A DNA stretch of 64,000 nucleotides from Rhipicephalus microplus (GCF_043290135.1 NW_027464588.1:2057501-2121500); one strand, 5' to 3'; positions 32,326 through 44,934 are shown, counted from the first letter of the stretch. Notes: generated by a model not told the origin, from the sequence alone. Made by a program: numbers and translations.

Positions 32326-33084
32326 TCTAACTTCGGAAAGTAAGGCGGAGGAGGTGGCCATTGCACTGGCAGTATCCCATCCAAACTCAAAACAAATAGT
32401 TACAGACTCTCGAAGAGCCTGCGAGAGCTATCTTGCAGGAGAAATCACTTCATTTACTAATAGATTTTTAAAATTCAGCATCAGAAACCGCGATCCTACC
32501 CCAAAACGTCTTATATGGACTCCGGGACATCAGGGTCTACAGGGTAACGAGGCTGCACATGCAGCAGCCTGCGTGCTTACTTCCCGGGAAACTCCCCATT
32601 CCCCTGATAGACCTGAACGTCCCACACCTTTATTACGGTTTCGAGAAATCAAAGAATACTACATTGAGCAACGCCGCTTGTATCCCGCACCAGCGAAGGG
32701 ACTCTCGAAAACGGAGGAGCGCATCCTGCGGCACCTACAGACAAATACGCTGCTCTGTCCAGCCATACTCAAATATTGCGACCCAAAAACAAGTGGGCAG
32801 TGCCAGTACTGTGGGGAAGTGGCCAACACTTACCATATGGTCTGGGCCTGCCAAATGAACCCAAAATTAACCCCCTTTCCCAACCCCACCAAAGAGGACT
32901 GGGAGACGACCCTACTCAATAGCTCCACACTCGAGGAACAGCGAACTCTAGTCCAGCAGGCTCGGGTGGCAGCCTCGACTAATGACGTCCCGGACTAGGG
33001 ATGTCAACCAGCCCGGTGGGGATAAGGGCTATCTGGCACAGCCAGCATCAGTAAAGGTTTTTTCCTCCTCCTCTAACTTCGGAA
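32326..33084 (+). mobile_element. 5'-truncated I-type LINE with 13-bp target-site duplication
   Basis: The element body is 32339-33071, flanked by TCTAACTTCGGAA at 32326-32338 and 33072-33084. It holds an open frame of about 214 residues with the second half of an RNase H domain (ITDSRRACESYL-like start, LIWTPGHQGLQGNEAAHAAA near residue 54) and the C-terminal zinc cluster CQYCGEVANTYHMVWAC near residue 154. The 3' end is short (GTAAAGGTTTTTTCC). The perfect target-site duplication and an unbroken frame point to a relatively recent insertion. Confidence 0.9.
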
Positions 33085-34431
<1,347 letters not shown>

Positions 34432-34529
34432 GCGCAGGGTAAACTGGACTTCGAGACTGTTACAAGAAGACTGGTTTACCTGGAACAAGTAATCAAGGAA
34501 ACGGGTCGACTCTACCCTCCTGGTCTCAC
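34432..34529 (+). CDS. P450 exon: K helix
   Basis: Phase 0 at its start, following the complete codon that ends the I-helix exon. It reads AQGKLDFETVTRRLVYLEQV, then IKETGRLYPPGL and the first two bases of a Thr codon. ETGR is the ExxR motif of the K helix; Glu and Arg are present, while the usual Leu is Gly. The donor is CAC|GTGAGC. The PP after RLY is usual for clan 3. Confidence 0.9.
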
Positions 34530-34692
34530 GTGAGCTTTTAATTTCTCTGAGCTTTTATAAAAGGCCCTCGTGTTATCTATCATTCTAACACGAATGAATT
34601 TTCATATGCCATAGAATCATTGTGTATTGAACCTTATGTTGTTTGTCCAAATCCTCATGCAAAGCCTCCTGCAGGGGGCTTATGAGGTATAA

Positions 34693-34723
<31 letters not shown>

Positions 34724-35401
34724 ATGGGCTCATCACTCTCCTTTATTATGTACTTTTAGAGCAGCGTTGCGCTAGAAAATCCAAATTTTTTTGTCCATGG
34801 CCTTTCAAAATTATTTGTTGCCTCGGTTGAAATATTCGCAATCAATGCGGAATTCTTTTCATCGCTATGTTTGATCAGGAACCAGAAGTTTCGCATTACA
34901 CACTCGCAAGCTCGAACATTTCTCATTTCGACAAATTCGGCGAGACTTTCGTGATGGAATAACTTCCCCGAACGAATTAGATAGCGTAATAGATCTCGTA
35001 AAATGGACTTTCGGGCAAACCCCCTGCGCCGTATTAGTATTTCCAATGGCTATGAATATCATCAAAAATGAAGCATCGAGTTTAACTTTCAATGAGCAGA
35101 TAAAGTCGCGCAAACTTGCTTTGTGTGCTTTGCACTGTGCCAGCACTGTTAAATCGAGTCCTACGAACGTACCACGATACAGTTTTCTAGGCAATAACAT
35201 GTAGAGGTTATTCGACGTTCGAAAGCGACGTGAACTGTGCGGCAAATTTTCTGCTGCGATTATTCCTTTAGGATTCTTATATGACTATCGTAAAACGAAG
35301 CAGAGGCACCAGAGTACTCGCTCCTGAAGTGCGGGCGCACGCTTTAAAAATGATCCACCGACATGCGTACCTATACAAATTTGTGCGTGAACATTGCGCA
35401 G
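34530..35401. other. P450 intron with a LINE-like AAAT tail
   Basis: CCTGCAGGGGGCTTATGAGG near 34669-34687, followed by (AAAT)n at 34690-34725, is the 3' end of a non-LTR element. The body before it was not recognised. The acceptor at the end, ACATTGCGCAG, has a weak pyrimidine tract. Confidence 0.5.
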
Positions 35402-35542
35402 TTTCGTGACGAGGCAAGCCAAAGAAGACTTCACGTACAGGGGTACCCAGTTCAAGGCCGCGACGTGCTTCATGGTGCCGCTATACCAGATCCAGAGGGA
35501 CCCACGCTTCTGGCCTGACCCTCTGCAGTTCAACCCTGAAAG
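35402..35542 (+). CDS. P450 exon: K' region to PER
   Basis: Starts with one base that completes the Thr codon, then FVTRQAKEDFTYRGTQFKA, a beta-strand region PLYQIQRDPRFW, then PDPLQFNPER, with the Arg codon completed by the next exon. The residue order and length match clan 3 P450s between the K helix and the heme loop. The donor is AAAG|GTGGGA. A longer reading into the following GTGGGAAAAC would lose the PERF match. Confidence 0.9.
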
Positions 35543-36073
35543 GTGGGAAAACGTGTTTTGTGTGTGTGTTTTGTGCGAAAGTAATAAATAAATAAACTAA
35601 TATTTGTTAGCGAAACAAAGTCGCTTTGGTCCTTTTTTTTACATTACCTTATACTATATCTGACCGCATACATTTTGACACTCTTGTGGCCGCGTTTTCT
35701 TGGCATATGCCAATACTGGCCGAGCAGGACACGAGTATATGATGAACACGATTCACAGGTTATGAGGAGAATAATACTCACATCCTGCTCCATAGATCGT
35801 GAAACTCTTTCTACCTGTAACGCGTGGCACACACTCGCACACCGCAGCCCATAGTTTGTGGGTATGCGCCACAGGCAATTCTGTATTGGTACCAGTGACA
35901 GCGAGAATATAGACTTGAAACACAAAAGCGATAGCTTTAAATAGATGGTGCTGCCGAGAATCTTGTTCCGACGTCGCTGACGTTGTCTATGAGCGAACTA
36001 TACCTATGACAGCAAATAAAATTCGTGGTTTGAGACAGAATCAAAAGCAGGCCGTTTGCATAGCAGTAAAATG
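35543..36073. other. P450 intron, unassigned part
   Basis: No gene or clear repeat; a short AATAAATAAATAAA run near 35583. Confidence 0.4.
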
Positions 36074-36267
36074 CAGGGGCGTAGACAGAAAGTTTTTCTG
36101 GTGGGAGGAGGAGGAGGAGGGGCGCCAATGAGATGTGAAGTGGTGGCTGGGGACGCAGATGTGATCGGGTGTCATTTCGAGCTCGATATTTTATGGCGAA
36201 AAATTTGTTGGTTGGGAGGGGGTGGGCGAATGGTTTTGAGCAAGCTTGCTTCTGGCTACACCACTGG
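36074..36267. mobile_element. short terminal-inverted-repeat element (MITE candidate)
   Basis: The left end CAGGGGCGTAGACAGAAAG and the right end (complement CAGTGGTGTAGCCAGAAGC) match at about 14 of 19 bases. The length of 194 bp, G-rich interior and CAGNGG start fit an hAT-type MITE common in ticks. No 8-bp target-site duplication was seen, so the assignment is tentative. Confidence 0.45.
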
Positions 36268-36353
36268 TCGAACGACCCCAGAGTCGGCCAATCAATCAGA
36301 CAGCTTCGAAAAAAGAAACCCCATTCTGGTGTTAGCTAATTCGCAGAGTCACT

Positions 36354-36452
36354 TAAAACATGTAGTGTAGAAACATGTTTGAAACATGTAGTGTAGAAAC
36401 ATGTGAAACATGTAGTGTACATGTTTTAACATGTAGTGTTAAAACATGTAGC
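36354..36452. repeat. ACATGTAGTGT minisatellite
   Basis: At least five short units built on AACATGTAGTGT with AAACATGT spacers. Several units contain the palindrome ACATGT. Confidence 0.8.
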
Positions 36453-37447
36453 GGAAGTGTAGAAAAGCAATGAATGCGTCACATCATGAAAACTGCGTAA
36501 CAACGAGTACAAAGTGCTCGAGCGTTATTAGAATCAGCGAAAAAGCGTGCTGCTTCGTGTGGAGCTTTGTGAACTCTCGGTGGGTATTTTGCTAACTCGC
36601 AGTACAATGAATTTTGACGTACGGTACATACCATTCGGAACTTTACTTACGATAGGCATTATGAAATAGTCTAAAACAAGCAACGATACACGTAAAAACC
36701 TTTTTTTTTCTCGCGACACGGTTGAGATGTACAGCGTCAATTTTTATGACAGGAACACTGGAACGCGTGGCCTGCACGCTCTCGCGGCTGCTGGCAACGC
36801 GTTTAAGCGGAAGTGAGAGCAACCACAGTTTCTTTTAACGTCATCTCGCGGCGAGGGAAACAATCATTCGTTGATGATCACGGCCTGGCTAGACTCCACC
36901 TGCGCGCTCCCTTTTTACGACCTTCGCAACGGGTGTAGTACATGCCTCTCGCCACTCCTTTGAGGGTGGCGCTGCCATCGTCCGCCGCTCCGTACAGCAC
37001 GCGAACACACGAGATCGGGCGCGCTTCTACACTCAACGCGCCTTCAAAAAACAAGTTGCCTAATTGTTGAAGGCACAAAAATGGTTTGTTTTGACTTCTT
37101 ATTTGCGCTAGGTGCATCGAGCTGAAGTTTGTTGAAAAATGTGTAAACGTAAGAGCCCGAAATACTTCTATGGAAGCAGGCTTTCTTCTTAATCACTGGT
37201 ATATCAGTTTTGTACCTCTGCGTCCACGTTCGTTACTTTAACGCAATGCGCTAGGCTGTGATAAGAGCATCACACTTCTACTTTTATAGTGGTTGGCGTG
37301 CTTGGAATGGTGTGCCGTTGCGTAGATATCATTTAATCACAATTGCGACTCATAAGCAATGTTGATTGAGACAGAAGCACGTAGACGAGGCTGTCGAAGA
37401 GTACCCGGCGTTAAATAGTGGTAAAAAATATGCCTAGTGAGAAAACA
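36453..37447. other. P450 intron, unassigned part
   Basis: The GC-rich part 36760-37060 (with CCTCTCGCCACTCCTTTGAG) may be an old LTR or repeat. No coding motif. Confidence 0.35.
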
Positions 37448-38291
37448 GTCAGACCTTCGATTAACGGATGGAAGAGGTTTTTCACAACACGCTCACGTGG
37501 TTTGAAAACGTTTGTGAACGACTGTACGTTCGCTTGCGTTTGTGACTGTTTTCAGAACATATGGAGTTGACCTTGGTTGTTTATTTTCTAAAACCAAGTT
37601 TTAAGATCATTCTGTCTCGGCAGCCCCAATAAAATAATGTTTTTTATATCAAGCATTGTGACTGTAGACCCCGTATTTCTTATTTATTTATTATACGTTT
37701 CAGATAAAAAAAAACGTTGCTGATCCCTCTTTCTAGTCATCGGTATAACAGGAAAGTGAAAAGATTCTTCACACAGGTAGTTGAGCGTTTATTGTCAATT
37801 GTTTCGCCTAAAGGGCGAAAGATTGAATGCTACAACAACGAATTGAGAAGTCACGCGAAGAGCCGCAAAGTCAGACCTTCGATTAACGGATGGAAGAGGT
37901 TTTTCACAACACGCTCACGTGGTTTGAAAACGTTTGTGAACGACTGTACGTTCGCTTGCGTTTGTGACTGTTTTCAGAACATATGGAGTTGACCTTGGTT
38001 GTTTATTTTCTAAAACCGAGTTTTAAGATCATTCTGCCTCGGCAGCCCCAATAAAATAATGTTTTTTTATATCAAGCATTGTGACTGTAGACCCCGTATT
38101 TCTTATTTATTTATTATACGTTTCAGATGAAAAAAAAAACGTTGCTGATCCCTCTTTCTAGTCATCGGTATAACACGAAAGTGAAAAGATTCTTCACACA
38201 GGTAGTTGAGCTTTTATTGTCAATTGTTTCGCCTAAAGGGCGAAAGATTGAATGCTACAGCAACGAATTGAGAAGTCACGCGAAGAGCCGC
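37448..38291. repeat. recent tandem duplication, 2 x 422 bp
   Basis: Units 37448-37869 and 37870-38291 begin GTCAGACCTTCGATTAACGG and differ at about eight positions, roughly 98% identity by eye, including small length changes in T and A runs. No gene motif is in the unit. The 91-residue frame that crosses the junction is a by-product. Confidence 0.9.
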
Positions 38292-38778
38292 AAGCACCTT
38301 TAAACTTGCAGTGCGCACTCCAAGCAGAAAGCACGCACAAAACTAGCCCACACAGGACGAGCACGGACTAAAAACTGTCACAGTTCTACACTTAAAGAGC
38401 GCTGTTCAAACAAAAAGACGCACAAAACAAACACACAAGTATACACAAGACAAGCGCGAACAACTGTCATAATTCTTGCTTCCTCGTATGTGAGCAGCGT
38501 GCTTCTTTCGCAAATGTGGCCGTGGCAGCGAGCAATGTGACCTTTGTGCTTTCCCGAATCAGGAGTCTGATAAGAGCATGTGCAGTAGAGGCCACGCTAA
38601 GTGGAGGCGGCGCCCATAGAAAAGCAAGAGACGACAACCTTTAGAGAGCGCCCAACGCAAACCAGTCGCATCATTTCGCACATCATTTCGCAACTGAGGA
38701 CCCCTCTTAAGGGCGCGTCTGACCAGTTCTCCAGGACAAAAGAAGGTTCATTTCTCTTCATCGCAAAGTACGTGAGCA
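38292..38778. other. unassigned intron repeat DNA
   Basis: Contains GCACGCACAAAACTAGCCCA near 38330, which reads like a dispersed repeat, but I see no second copy in the window. Confidence 0.3.
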
Positions 38779-38883
38779 TCTGGCATTGTGCCTCCATCGA
38801 AACGCGACCGCCACGAGCGGGGTCAAACCCACGACATTCGGGTCAGCAGCCAATCACCATAAGCACTGTTCCATCAAGGCGGA
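38779..38883 (-). mobile_element. Ruka-type SINE head relic
   Basis: Only the tRNA-like half and the start of the body (GCCTCCATCGAAA) are recognisable. GGGTCAGCAGCC marks the conserved tRNA-side block. Confidence 0.55.
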
Positions 38884-39355
38884 TCGCTTCAGTGCAGTAA
38901 ATAATGTTCAATAATACATCCAGATGTCTTGAAACTGATGCACCCCGCCCCGCCATGAATCATGGTTCAACAAAACATGCTGCTGGGCGAGTTGGTTTAT
39001 ACTTGGTTGGTAACTATGCTTGCGTACTTACATCACAAGAAAATGGCAGGCATGAACGAGCGCGAACTTACAACTAACCTTACTTTTGTTCGTTGTCAGT
39101 AATTACGGCACATCAATAATCATCGCATTATCACACTCTGTAGATTACAATAGGTCACGCGAGATGCTCATTTCACAATCTAGGAAAGAGAACGAGAATT
39201 GCCTAACAGAAGCATTACCTTCGCTCTAGGTATAAAAGGCTTCCATTACTTCCCTGGCCGTGCTATCTCGAGGAGAGGTAATGTTTGTGTTAGCCAATAT
39301 GGAATCCTAAATGCGAGGCATTTCTTAGCGAACTTCGGCGACATTAAGCATATCC
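38884..39355. other. unassigned intron DNA
   Basis: GCTGGGCGAGTTGGTTTATA near 38982 resembles GCTGGGCCAGTTGGTGCTGC near 42162, next to the long hairpin, so both may be ends of one repeat family. Confidence 0.4.
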
Positions 39356-39903
39356 AATAATCCATCGACCCATCCACCCACCCATCCATCCGTCCGCTCG
39401 ACCCTCCATTCATCGACCCACCCACCCAACCATCCGTCCGTCCATATCCGTCCGTCCATATCCACCCGTCCATCCGTTCGTCCGTCCATATCCACCCGTC
39501 CATTCGTTCGTCCGTCCATATCCACCCATCCTTCCATCCATCCGTCCATATCCACCCGTCCATCCGTATCCCCCCATCCGTCCGTATCCAACCGTCCGTC
39601 CGTATCCAACCGTCCATTCATCCGTCCGTTCGTCTGTATCCACCCGTCCGTCCATATTCATTCATCTGTCCGTCCGTCCATATCCATCCACCCGTCTATC
39701 CGTCCGGCCGTCCATTTTCATTCATTCATCCATCCGTCCGTCAATATCCATCCATCCATCCATCCATCCATCCATCCATCCATCCATCCATCCATCCATC
39801 CATCCGTCCGTCCGTCCGTCCGCCCGTCCGTCCATCCATCCATCCATCCATCCATCCATCCATCCATCCATCCATCCATCCATCCATCCATCCATCCATC
39901 CAT
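39356..39903. repeat. TCCATCC/TCCGTCC array
   Basis: About 550 bp of 4-bp units TCCA and TCCG with AT-containing variants (CCATATCC). The long Met-Asp-Gly-Trp frames on the minus strand come from the array. A smaller array of the same kind is at 25770-25900. Confidence 0.95.
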
Positions 39904-39950
39904 GTAGCCGCCTACGACTTGAAGCTCTCCTGGCTCTTTCGGCAATAATA

Positions 39951-40540
39951 GCGATACCAAATTTAGTATGGTGTAAAATGACTGCATGACGACCCCAACT
40001 GACTAGCCATAGGATGATTATAATGATATGTATGTCATGAATGTCATGATTTACATTTCATGGTCTTGCTGCTCTTGCGGTGGTTTCATTCACATGACAA
40101 GTTGAAAAACCGGTGTGGTATGACATTAATGCATGGCGAACACAAGTGACAGACCCTAAAGTGAAAATCATGACATCCATATCATGTAATTCATGAGTCA
40201 TGACTGCACGCCACACTCATGGCGCACTCGAGGTCGTTTCGCTAGCTTCAGATATACCAAATTTGGTATTACGAGACTTGAATGCATGACGAAGGTATAT
40301 GACGGGTACAAACATTATAGTCATGAGATGCGTGTCATGTTAGAACAGGACTACATGTTGCAATCATGATGCACTTGCTGCCGATTCGCTAGCTTCACAT
40401 ATACCAAATTTGGTGTTACGTGACGTGAATGAAGGGCGAAGGTATGTGACTGGTGCAAACATGATAATCATGAGATGCGTATCATGTAATGCAAACATGT
40501 TAATCGTGATATGCGTGTCAAGTATTTCACATACTACCGA
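39951..40540. repeat. satellite-like repeat, about four units of 147 bp
   Basis: Units start near 39951, 40098, 40246 and 40393 (the last two at CTTCAGATATACC and CTTCACATATACC, 147 bp apart). The palindrome ACCAAATTTGGT is at the head of the last two. The same family is at 1269-1551. Confidence 0.8.
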
Positions 40541-40922
40541 AAGGCATGATACCTGTCAGGAAACTCTCAATGTATGAACGAATGAGCGGAAAGAAACATT
40601 AAGAGGTCGTTTTGCTCTGTTAGCCAGAATAATTGAAATTAACGAATAATCCTGCCAAGGAAAGCACATAAAATACTATTTGTGATAATTGTTGCATAAA
40701 TGACAACAAATAATGGTGGATACCAAAAATAACTTGCTGGCGGTAAATATTATTTGACCAATTTACCGAGAGACCCCATAATTCGCGCCCATAAAGAATA
40801 AACACGTTAGCAACATTCACATATCATATTTAGTGACGTCAACGTATATTTAGAATGTGACCAATCGTAGGGCGGCAACGTTCAGCGATAAACTTCAGTG
40901 TTTTGATGTCTGACGCTTCCAG
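40541..40922. other. P450 intron, unassigned
   Basis: AT-rich; ends in acceptor GACGCTTCCAG at 40912-40922. Confidence 0.45.
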
Positions 40923-41085
40923 GTTTGGCTCAAAAAACGAAGCCCACCTGATAAAGGTGGCGTATATGCCTTTCGGCTTGGGTCCGCGAAACTGCGTCGG
41001 CAAAAGCATGGCCACGCTCATTCTCAAACTGGCGATGGCGAAGCTGCTGCTCCAGTACCGCCTGGAGCTCGGCCCTTCGCAAATG
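40923..41085 (+). CDS. P450 exon: heme-binding loop and L helix
   Basis: The first base completes the Arg codon of PERF; then come FGSKNEAHLIKVAYM, the heme loop PFGLGPRNCVGKSM (FxxGxxxCxG complete, with the Cys that binds heme iron), and the L helix ATLILKLAMAKLLLQYRLEL. It ends on a complete Met codon with donor ATG|GTGAGA. The exon is intact. Confidence 0.95.
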
Positions 41086-41527
41086 GTGAGAAGCAACGCT
41101 TCGTGGTTTTTTTTCCTTCATATTTCTGTGTCTCTCCTCCCTCTTCTCCTCCTCATTATTAAACACCTTCGTCCGTCTCTCTCCTTCTTTCCATAGCCCC
41201 CATCGCGGTGCAACATGTAGGGTAGCAAACCAGTTATCCTCGACTGATTGGCCTTCCTACCTTTCCTTCTTTACGATTCTCTCTCTCCTTCATCTCTATC
41301 ATCATCATCACGATCGCCATAGTTATCATCATCATCGTTGGTGCTTGACAAATTAAGCCTAATAAATACAAATAGTCTTCGCACATCCTTTGAACTTCCC
41401 GAATAAGCTCGGTTTTGTCACGTTTCTCACTACACACACGCAGCAACAATCACAAAAAAACTATAATGAGAAGTACTGACTACGCGTGGATAAAAATATC
41501 TTAATAATACCATCTGTAGTTCTACGT
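41086..41527. other. P450 intron, first part
   Basis: Pyrimidine-rich stretches with CAT repeats near 41300-41335; no gene. Confidence 0.4.
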
Positions 41528-41748
41528 GCCAAGCTCTGATGTGGTTTTGAGGCAAGCCTCAGTAGAAGGCTCCAAAAATTTTACCACCTGGTGGTCTTTA
41601 ATGTTCACTGACGTTGCACAGTGCACGTGAAGCTGTACAGCATTTAGTCTGCACCAAAATGCGACCGCCACGTCCGTCTGAAATCGAACGCGCTACCTTC
41701 GGGTCAGCAGCTGAGCTTCGTAACTGCTACAGTGGCACAGCGGGCTAA
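41528..41748 (-). mobile_element. Ruka-type SINE, old copy
   Basis: Blocks GAAGGCTCC.AAAATTTTA, CCACCTGGTGGTCTTTAA and GGGTCAGCAGCTGAG are present, with insertions in the body. Confidence 0.65.
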
Positions 41749-42185
41749 GATATCTTTCTGAGAGGAAAACAAACAGCGCTGCTGAAAGATGAAATAGGCA
41801 AGCCTATTGTTATGAGAACCTTAGTGATAGCTGCGGTGACCTGAGAGTTATTTTCTCGAACAATAGTTTTAATTGACACTCTTCTGCCCACTTTTTCTCA
41901 TTATCTTGTTTTAATGCCGTAGCTCACATACGTGATCTGGTATACAAAGAGGCGCGTCCGTTTGTTTATTTTTGCCTCCCTTATTTTTATACGGAAGCTT
42001 TGCGTAACAGGTTCTTTCTAACAGTAATAAGCTTTAGTAGCGCTTCAATAAGGCTGCGTTCAGACTGCAGTCGCAGCTATCATAAGTGACGTATCACGCA
42101 ACAGCTGTACCATTCATTTGCATAAATAACGACCAGGTCAGTAGACAATAAAGTGGAATGCTGGGCCAGTTGGTGCTGCATAACG

Positions 42186-42283
42186 TGGAATTATATGACC
42201 GCACAAGGTAGTAGGAAAAGCACTCGACAGCATCTTTCCTGTCAACTGCTTTTCCTTCTACCTTGTGCCCTCATATATTCCCA
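42186..42283. repeat. 98-nt hairpin in the last P450 intron
   Basis: Arms 42186-42230 and 42239-42283 (45 nt each) pair with about seven mismatches around an 8-nt loop CATCTTTC. The best-paired core holds GCACAAGGTAG and GGAAAAGC. The size and loop are like a miRNA precursor or a tiny fold-back transposon. Transcription direction is unknown; the P450 transcript would carry it in the sense given. Confidence 0.75.
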
Positions 42284-43631
42284 CATTAGGTCAATAGACA
42301 TTGATCTTTTTGGCATAAGTTTTTTTCTATAAGACGTGCCAATCACTGCTCTGTATGTGCGGTGTGTCCTCGCTACAATTGCAGCGAAGCGAGAATCGCC
42401 ACGGGCTGCGCTGTTTGAGCTAAAGAGGAGGTGTGACGAATGCTTCTATTGACGCACATCGCGTCTCCCCTCTAATCAGGCAAACCAACTGCACAGACGT
42501 GCTACTACTGCATCTTTCAAGATGCGCATGCATATGCGGAATTTGGGGAGCCTGGAATCCCCGCAAACGGGGAGTGACAACCGAAAGTGCTTTGCCCGTT
42601 GGTGATACATAGAGGCCACTTCAGCATTTTTGTAGAAGTCGTGCGTCTTATTCAACAACATCTGAACAAACTTGCGTTTGAGCTTATGATCCTTGCTTAG
42701 GATCCGTACGTGGAGCACGTAGTCAGAACAACCAAGAAGTTTTGAACATTTTTTTCATACTTGCTTTCATTTCCTTTGTTCTCTCGTGTAGCCGTGCCTT
42801 AACCCAAAGAATGCTATGTCTGTGTTAAATAAATATTGAAATGTAACATAGCACGTGTAAAGGCATAGAAAAAATTGAAGTAAAAATACAAAATTTTAGC
42901 TCATGCACGTCCACGACTGAGAGCATCACATCTTGCCGCGTCACGAAATAACAATGAGTTACCACAAAAGATTGTCTGAAAACAAGTTGGAGCTGCGCTC
43001 ACATGTTACTAGGCCTTTATTGCGAGAAAAAGTTCATACAAGCTTAATAATTAGGTATAGGAAATCTGGAAACGTTATCATTGCTTACCAGTGTCTCACG
43101 CCAGACCAACAGTAGCTGAGCTTTTGTGGTGTGAAGTTTTTCAGTGGAAGCATGTGTGAACGAGTGATGTGCTTGTAGCGCTTCCTACATCGCGCTAAAG
43201 TACTTACAACATGACGAGTTTCCAACTACCTGGACAACAGGTTTCAAAAGGCCCAGCACTGCTATCATAGAAGCAAAGGCTAGAAAAGTGTCGGCATGCA
43301 CGACAATAAAAAATGCTGTGCAAAATACGCGATCTCGAAGGCTCTGGTATCCCGCAATATCTAGGTTGCAATCCCAACGAGGCCGTAAAGTGCGAAATCA
43401 AACCTACGGTGTCAATTTTGACGACGCACTTGTTATGCTGTGTAAATGTGAGAGCTTTATACAGTTGTCGTTTAGGGCAATGTCAGGAGTTTTCCCGCGA
43501 TAGCTTTCAAGCGAAGATATGCTCGCTCAATAACCCAAGTTATACTCTTGCTTTAATAACTCAGTGTATTGCAGCCAAGCGAGACAATGTTCTGACAGTT
43601 TTACCCTGTTTGTTTTTTTTACTGCTCACAG
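42284..43631. other. P450 intron, last part
   Basis: No repeat or gene recognised. It ends in a T-rich tract and acceptor TACTGCTCACAG at 43620-43631. Confidence 0.45.
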
Positions 43632-43721
43632 GGCGAAATGCAGATAAATTCACGTGCGATGGTGTCGACACCTGAGAACGGCCCGTGGGTCATCATCCGC
43701 CACCACAACAGCCACCGATAG
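43632..43721 (+). CDS. P450 last exon and stop codon
   Basis: Starts in phase 0 with GEMQINSRAMVSTPENGPWV, then IIRHHNSHR and TAG at 43719-43721. It fits the end of clan 3 P450s, where a beta-hairpin (AMVSTPxxGPW) precedes a basic tail. The acceptor is preceded by a good pyrimidine tract. No AATAAA was found close downstream, so the poly(A) site is not placed. Confidence 0.9.
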   Translation, partial: GEMQINSRAMVSTPENGPWVIIRHHNSHR

Positions 43722-44580
43722 CAACATCTGCACTCGAACATTCTTCAACGATCATACCACCCGTGTAGCAAGATTATATATCGATAGGATAATGGTTCTG
43801 CATTTTGAGAAGTGAGGCGCGACGACGACAAATGACAGAGGGAATACATACACACACTCTGGCTGCCATCTACAGCGTGCTATCTATCACAGTGTGTCGT
43901 GAACACATAAGAACCGGCGCACGCAACGCTATCACTGTTTTAGAATGCCAGCCCGTCTGCTTAACCATGTGCCGTAAGCTTCTATTTGTGTGAGTGGTTA
44001 CACCTGCACTAAAGGAAAAGAGTTTCATTGCATGTTTGGCAGTAGCTCATATCATAATTTGACACGCTGCAGCCAAAAAGAAGTGCGCATACGTAGCACG
44101 TCAGACAACAGAAATCGAGATCATCTGCACAAAATATCATCTTGTAATAATCAATATACTTATTAGAATGATTAGTTAGAAAGCATCCGCGCTGTTAACG
44201 AATAGTACGCGTTGAGGTACGGTAAGCATTCAAACTCACATTACTAATTAAGCTGCCCAACTCGAGTGAATGCTGTTTCATCCGAAACCTTTGACATGTG
44301 CATTGTGCCAATCATACGTAGTGCAAAGCCGATACGCAATAACCGGTGCAACCTGGTTGGAACTTCTAAACCAGCTTTCCAAACAGGGCTGCCTCATTTC
44401 CCTGATGAAGGCATATTTTAGAGAAGCAGTAACATAAAATCTCAGTATATATACAGCATCTAATTAGTTCCACCACATTTAGAAGTTTAACTGAGTTTCT
44501 GAATTCCACACTGTTACCGTAGTGATCGTTACGTGGTCGTCAATATCTGTCCTGACGACTATCATCTAGCACCGGTATAT
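43722..44580. other. 3' flank of the P450 gene, unassigned
   Basis: Should include the 3' UTR. No poly(A) signal of the AATAAA type was recognised, and no other feature. Confidence 0.4.
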
Positions 44581-44696
44581 GGCGCTAACTTGTACCATTA
44601 GAAAGAAACTAATGAAGACACAGAAGGGACTGGTAGATGGCGCTAACTTGTACCATTAGAAAGAAACTAATAAAGACACAGAAGGGAGAAGGAAGA
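44581..44696 (+). promoter_or_regulatory. tandem 5' units of the LINE (58-bp period)
   Basis: GGCGCTAACTTGTACC begins at 44581 and again at 44639; the 58-bp unit is repeated almost exactly (ATGAAGACAC against ATAAAGACAC). Tandem 5' monomers are known promoters in some non-LTR elements. A promoter role here is inferred from position only. Confidence 0.55.
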
Positions 44697-44934
44697 CGAA
44701 GTGAAGAATCGCTGGGCGTGAGTTTCCTAGCGCTGCTGTTTTTTCGCCAATTTTGTAAGTTTTCTTGCTCGTCTTCTGCATCTTACTGCCAAAATTCGGC
44801 CACCACCTTCGCGGTGCACCAGGCGGCACTCTTCAAGGCGCCGAAGCCTTATGTTAGGCTGCCACGACGTCCAAAAGCTTCGGCTACTGGTGGCAACCAT
44901 TCTTCTCGGCGCCCATCAGATGAAGACGAAGTGA

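Noticed and set aside
35543..35556. Longer version of the third P450 exon ending at AAAAC|GTGTTT
   Set aside because: The shorter exon gives PER|F in phase with the heme exon; the longer one breaks the phase.
37717..37992. 91-residue frame
   Set aside because: It crosses the junction of the 422-bp tandem duplication and has no motif.
39356..39903. CRISPR-like repeat array
   Set aside because: Units are 4 bp without unique spacers, and the DNA is eukaryotic.
39246..39987. Met-Asp-Gly-Trp repeat proteins on the minus strand
   Set aside because: By-products of the TCCATCC array.
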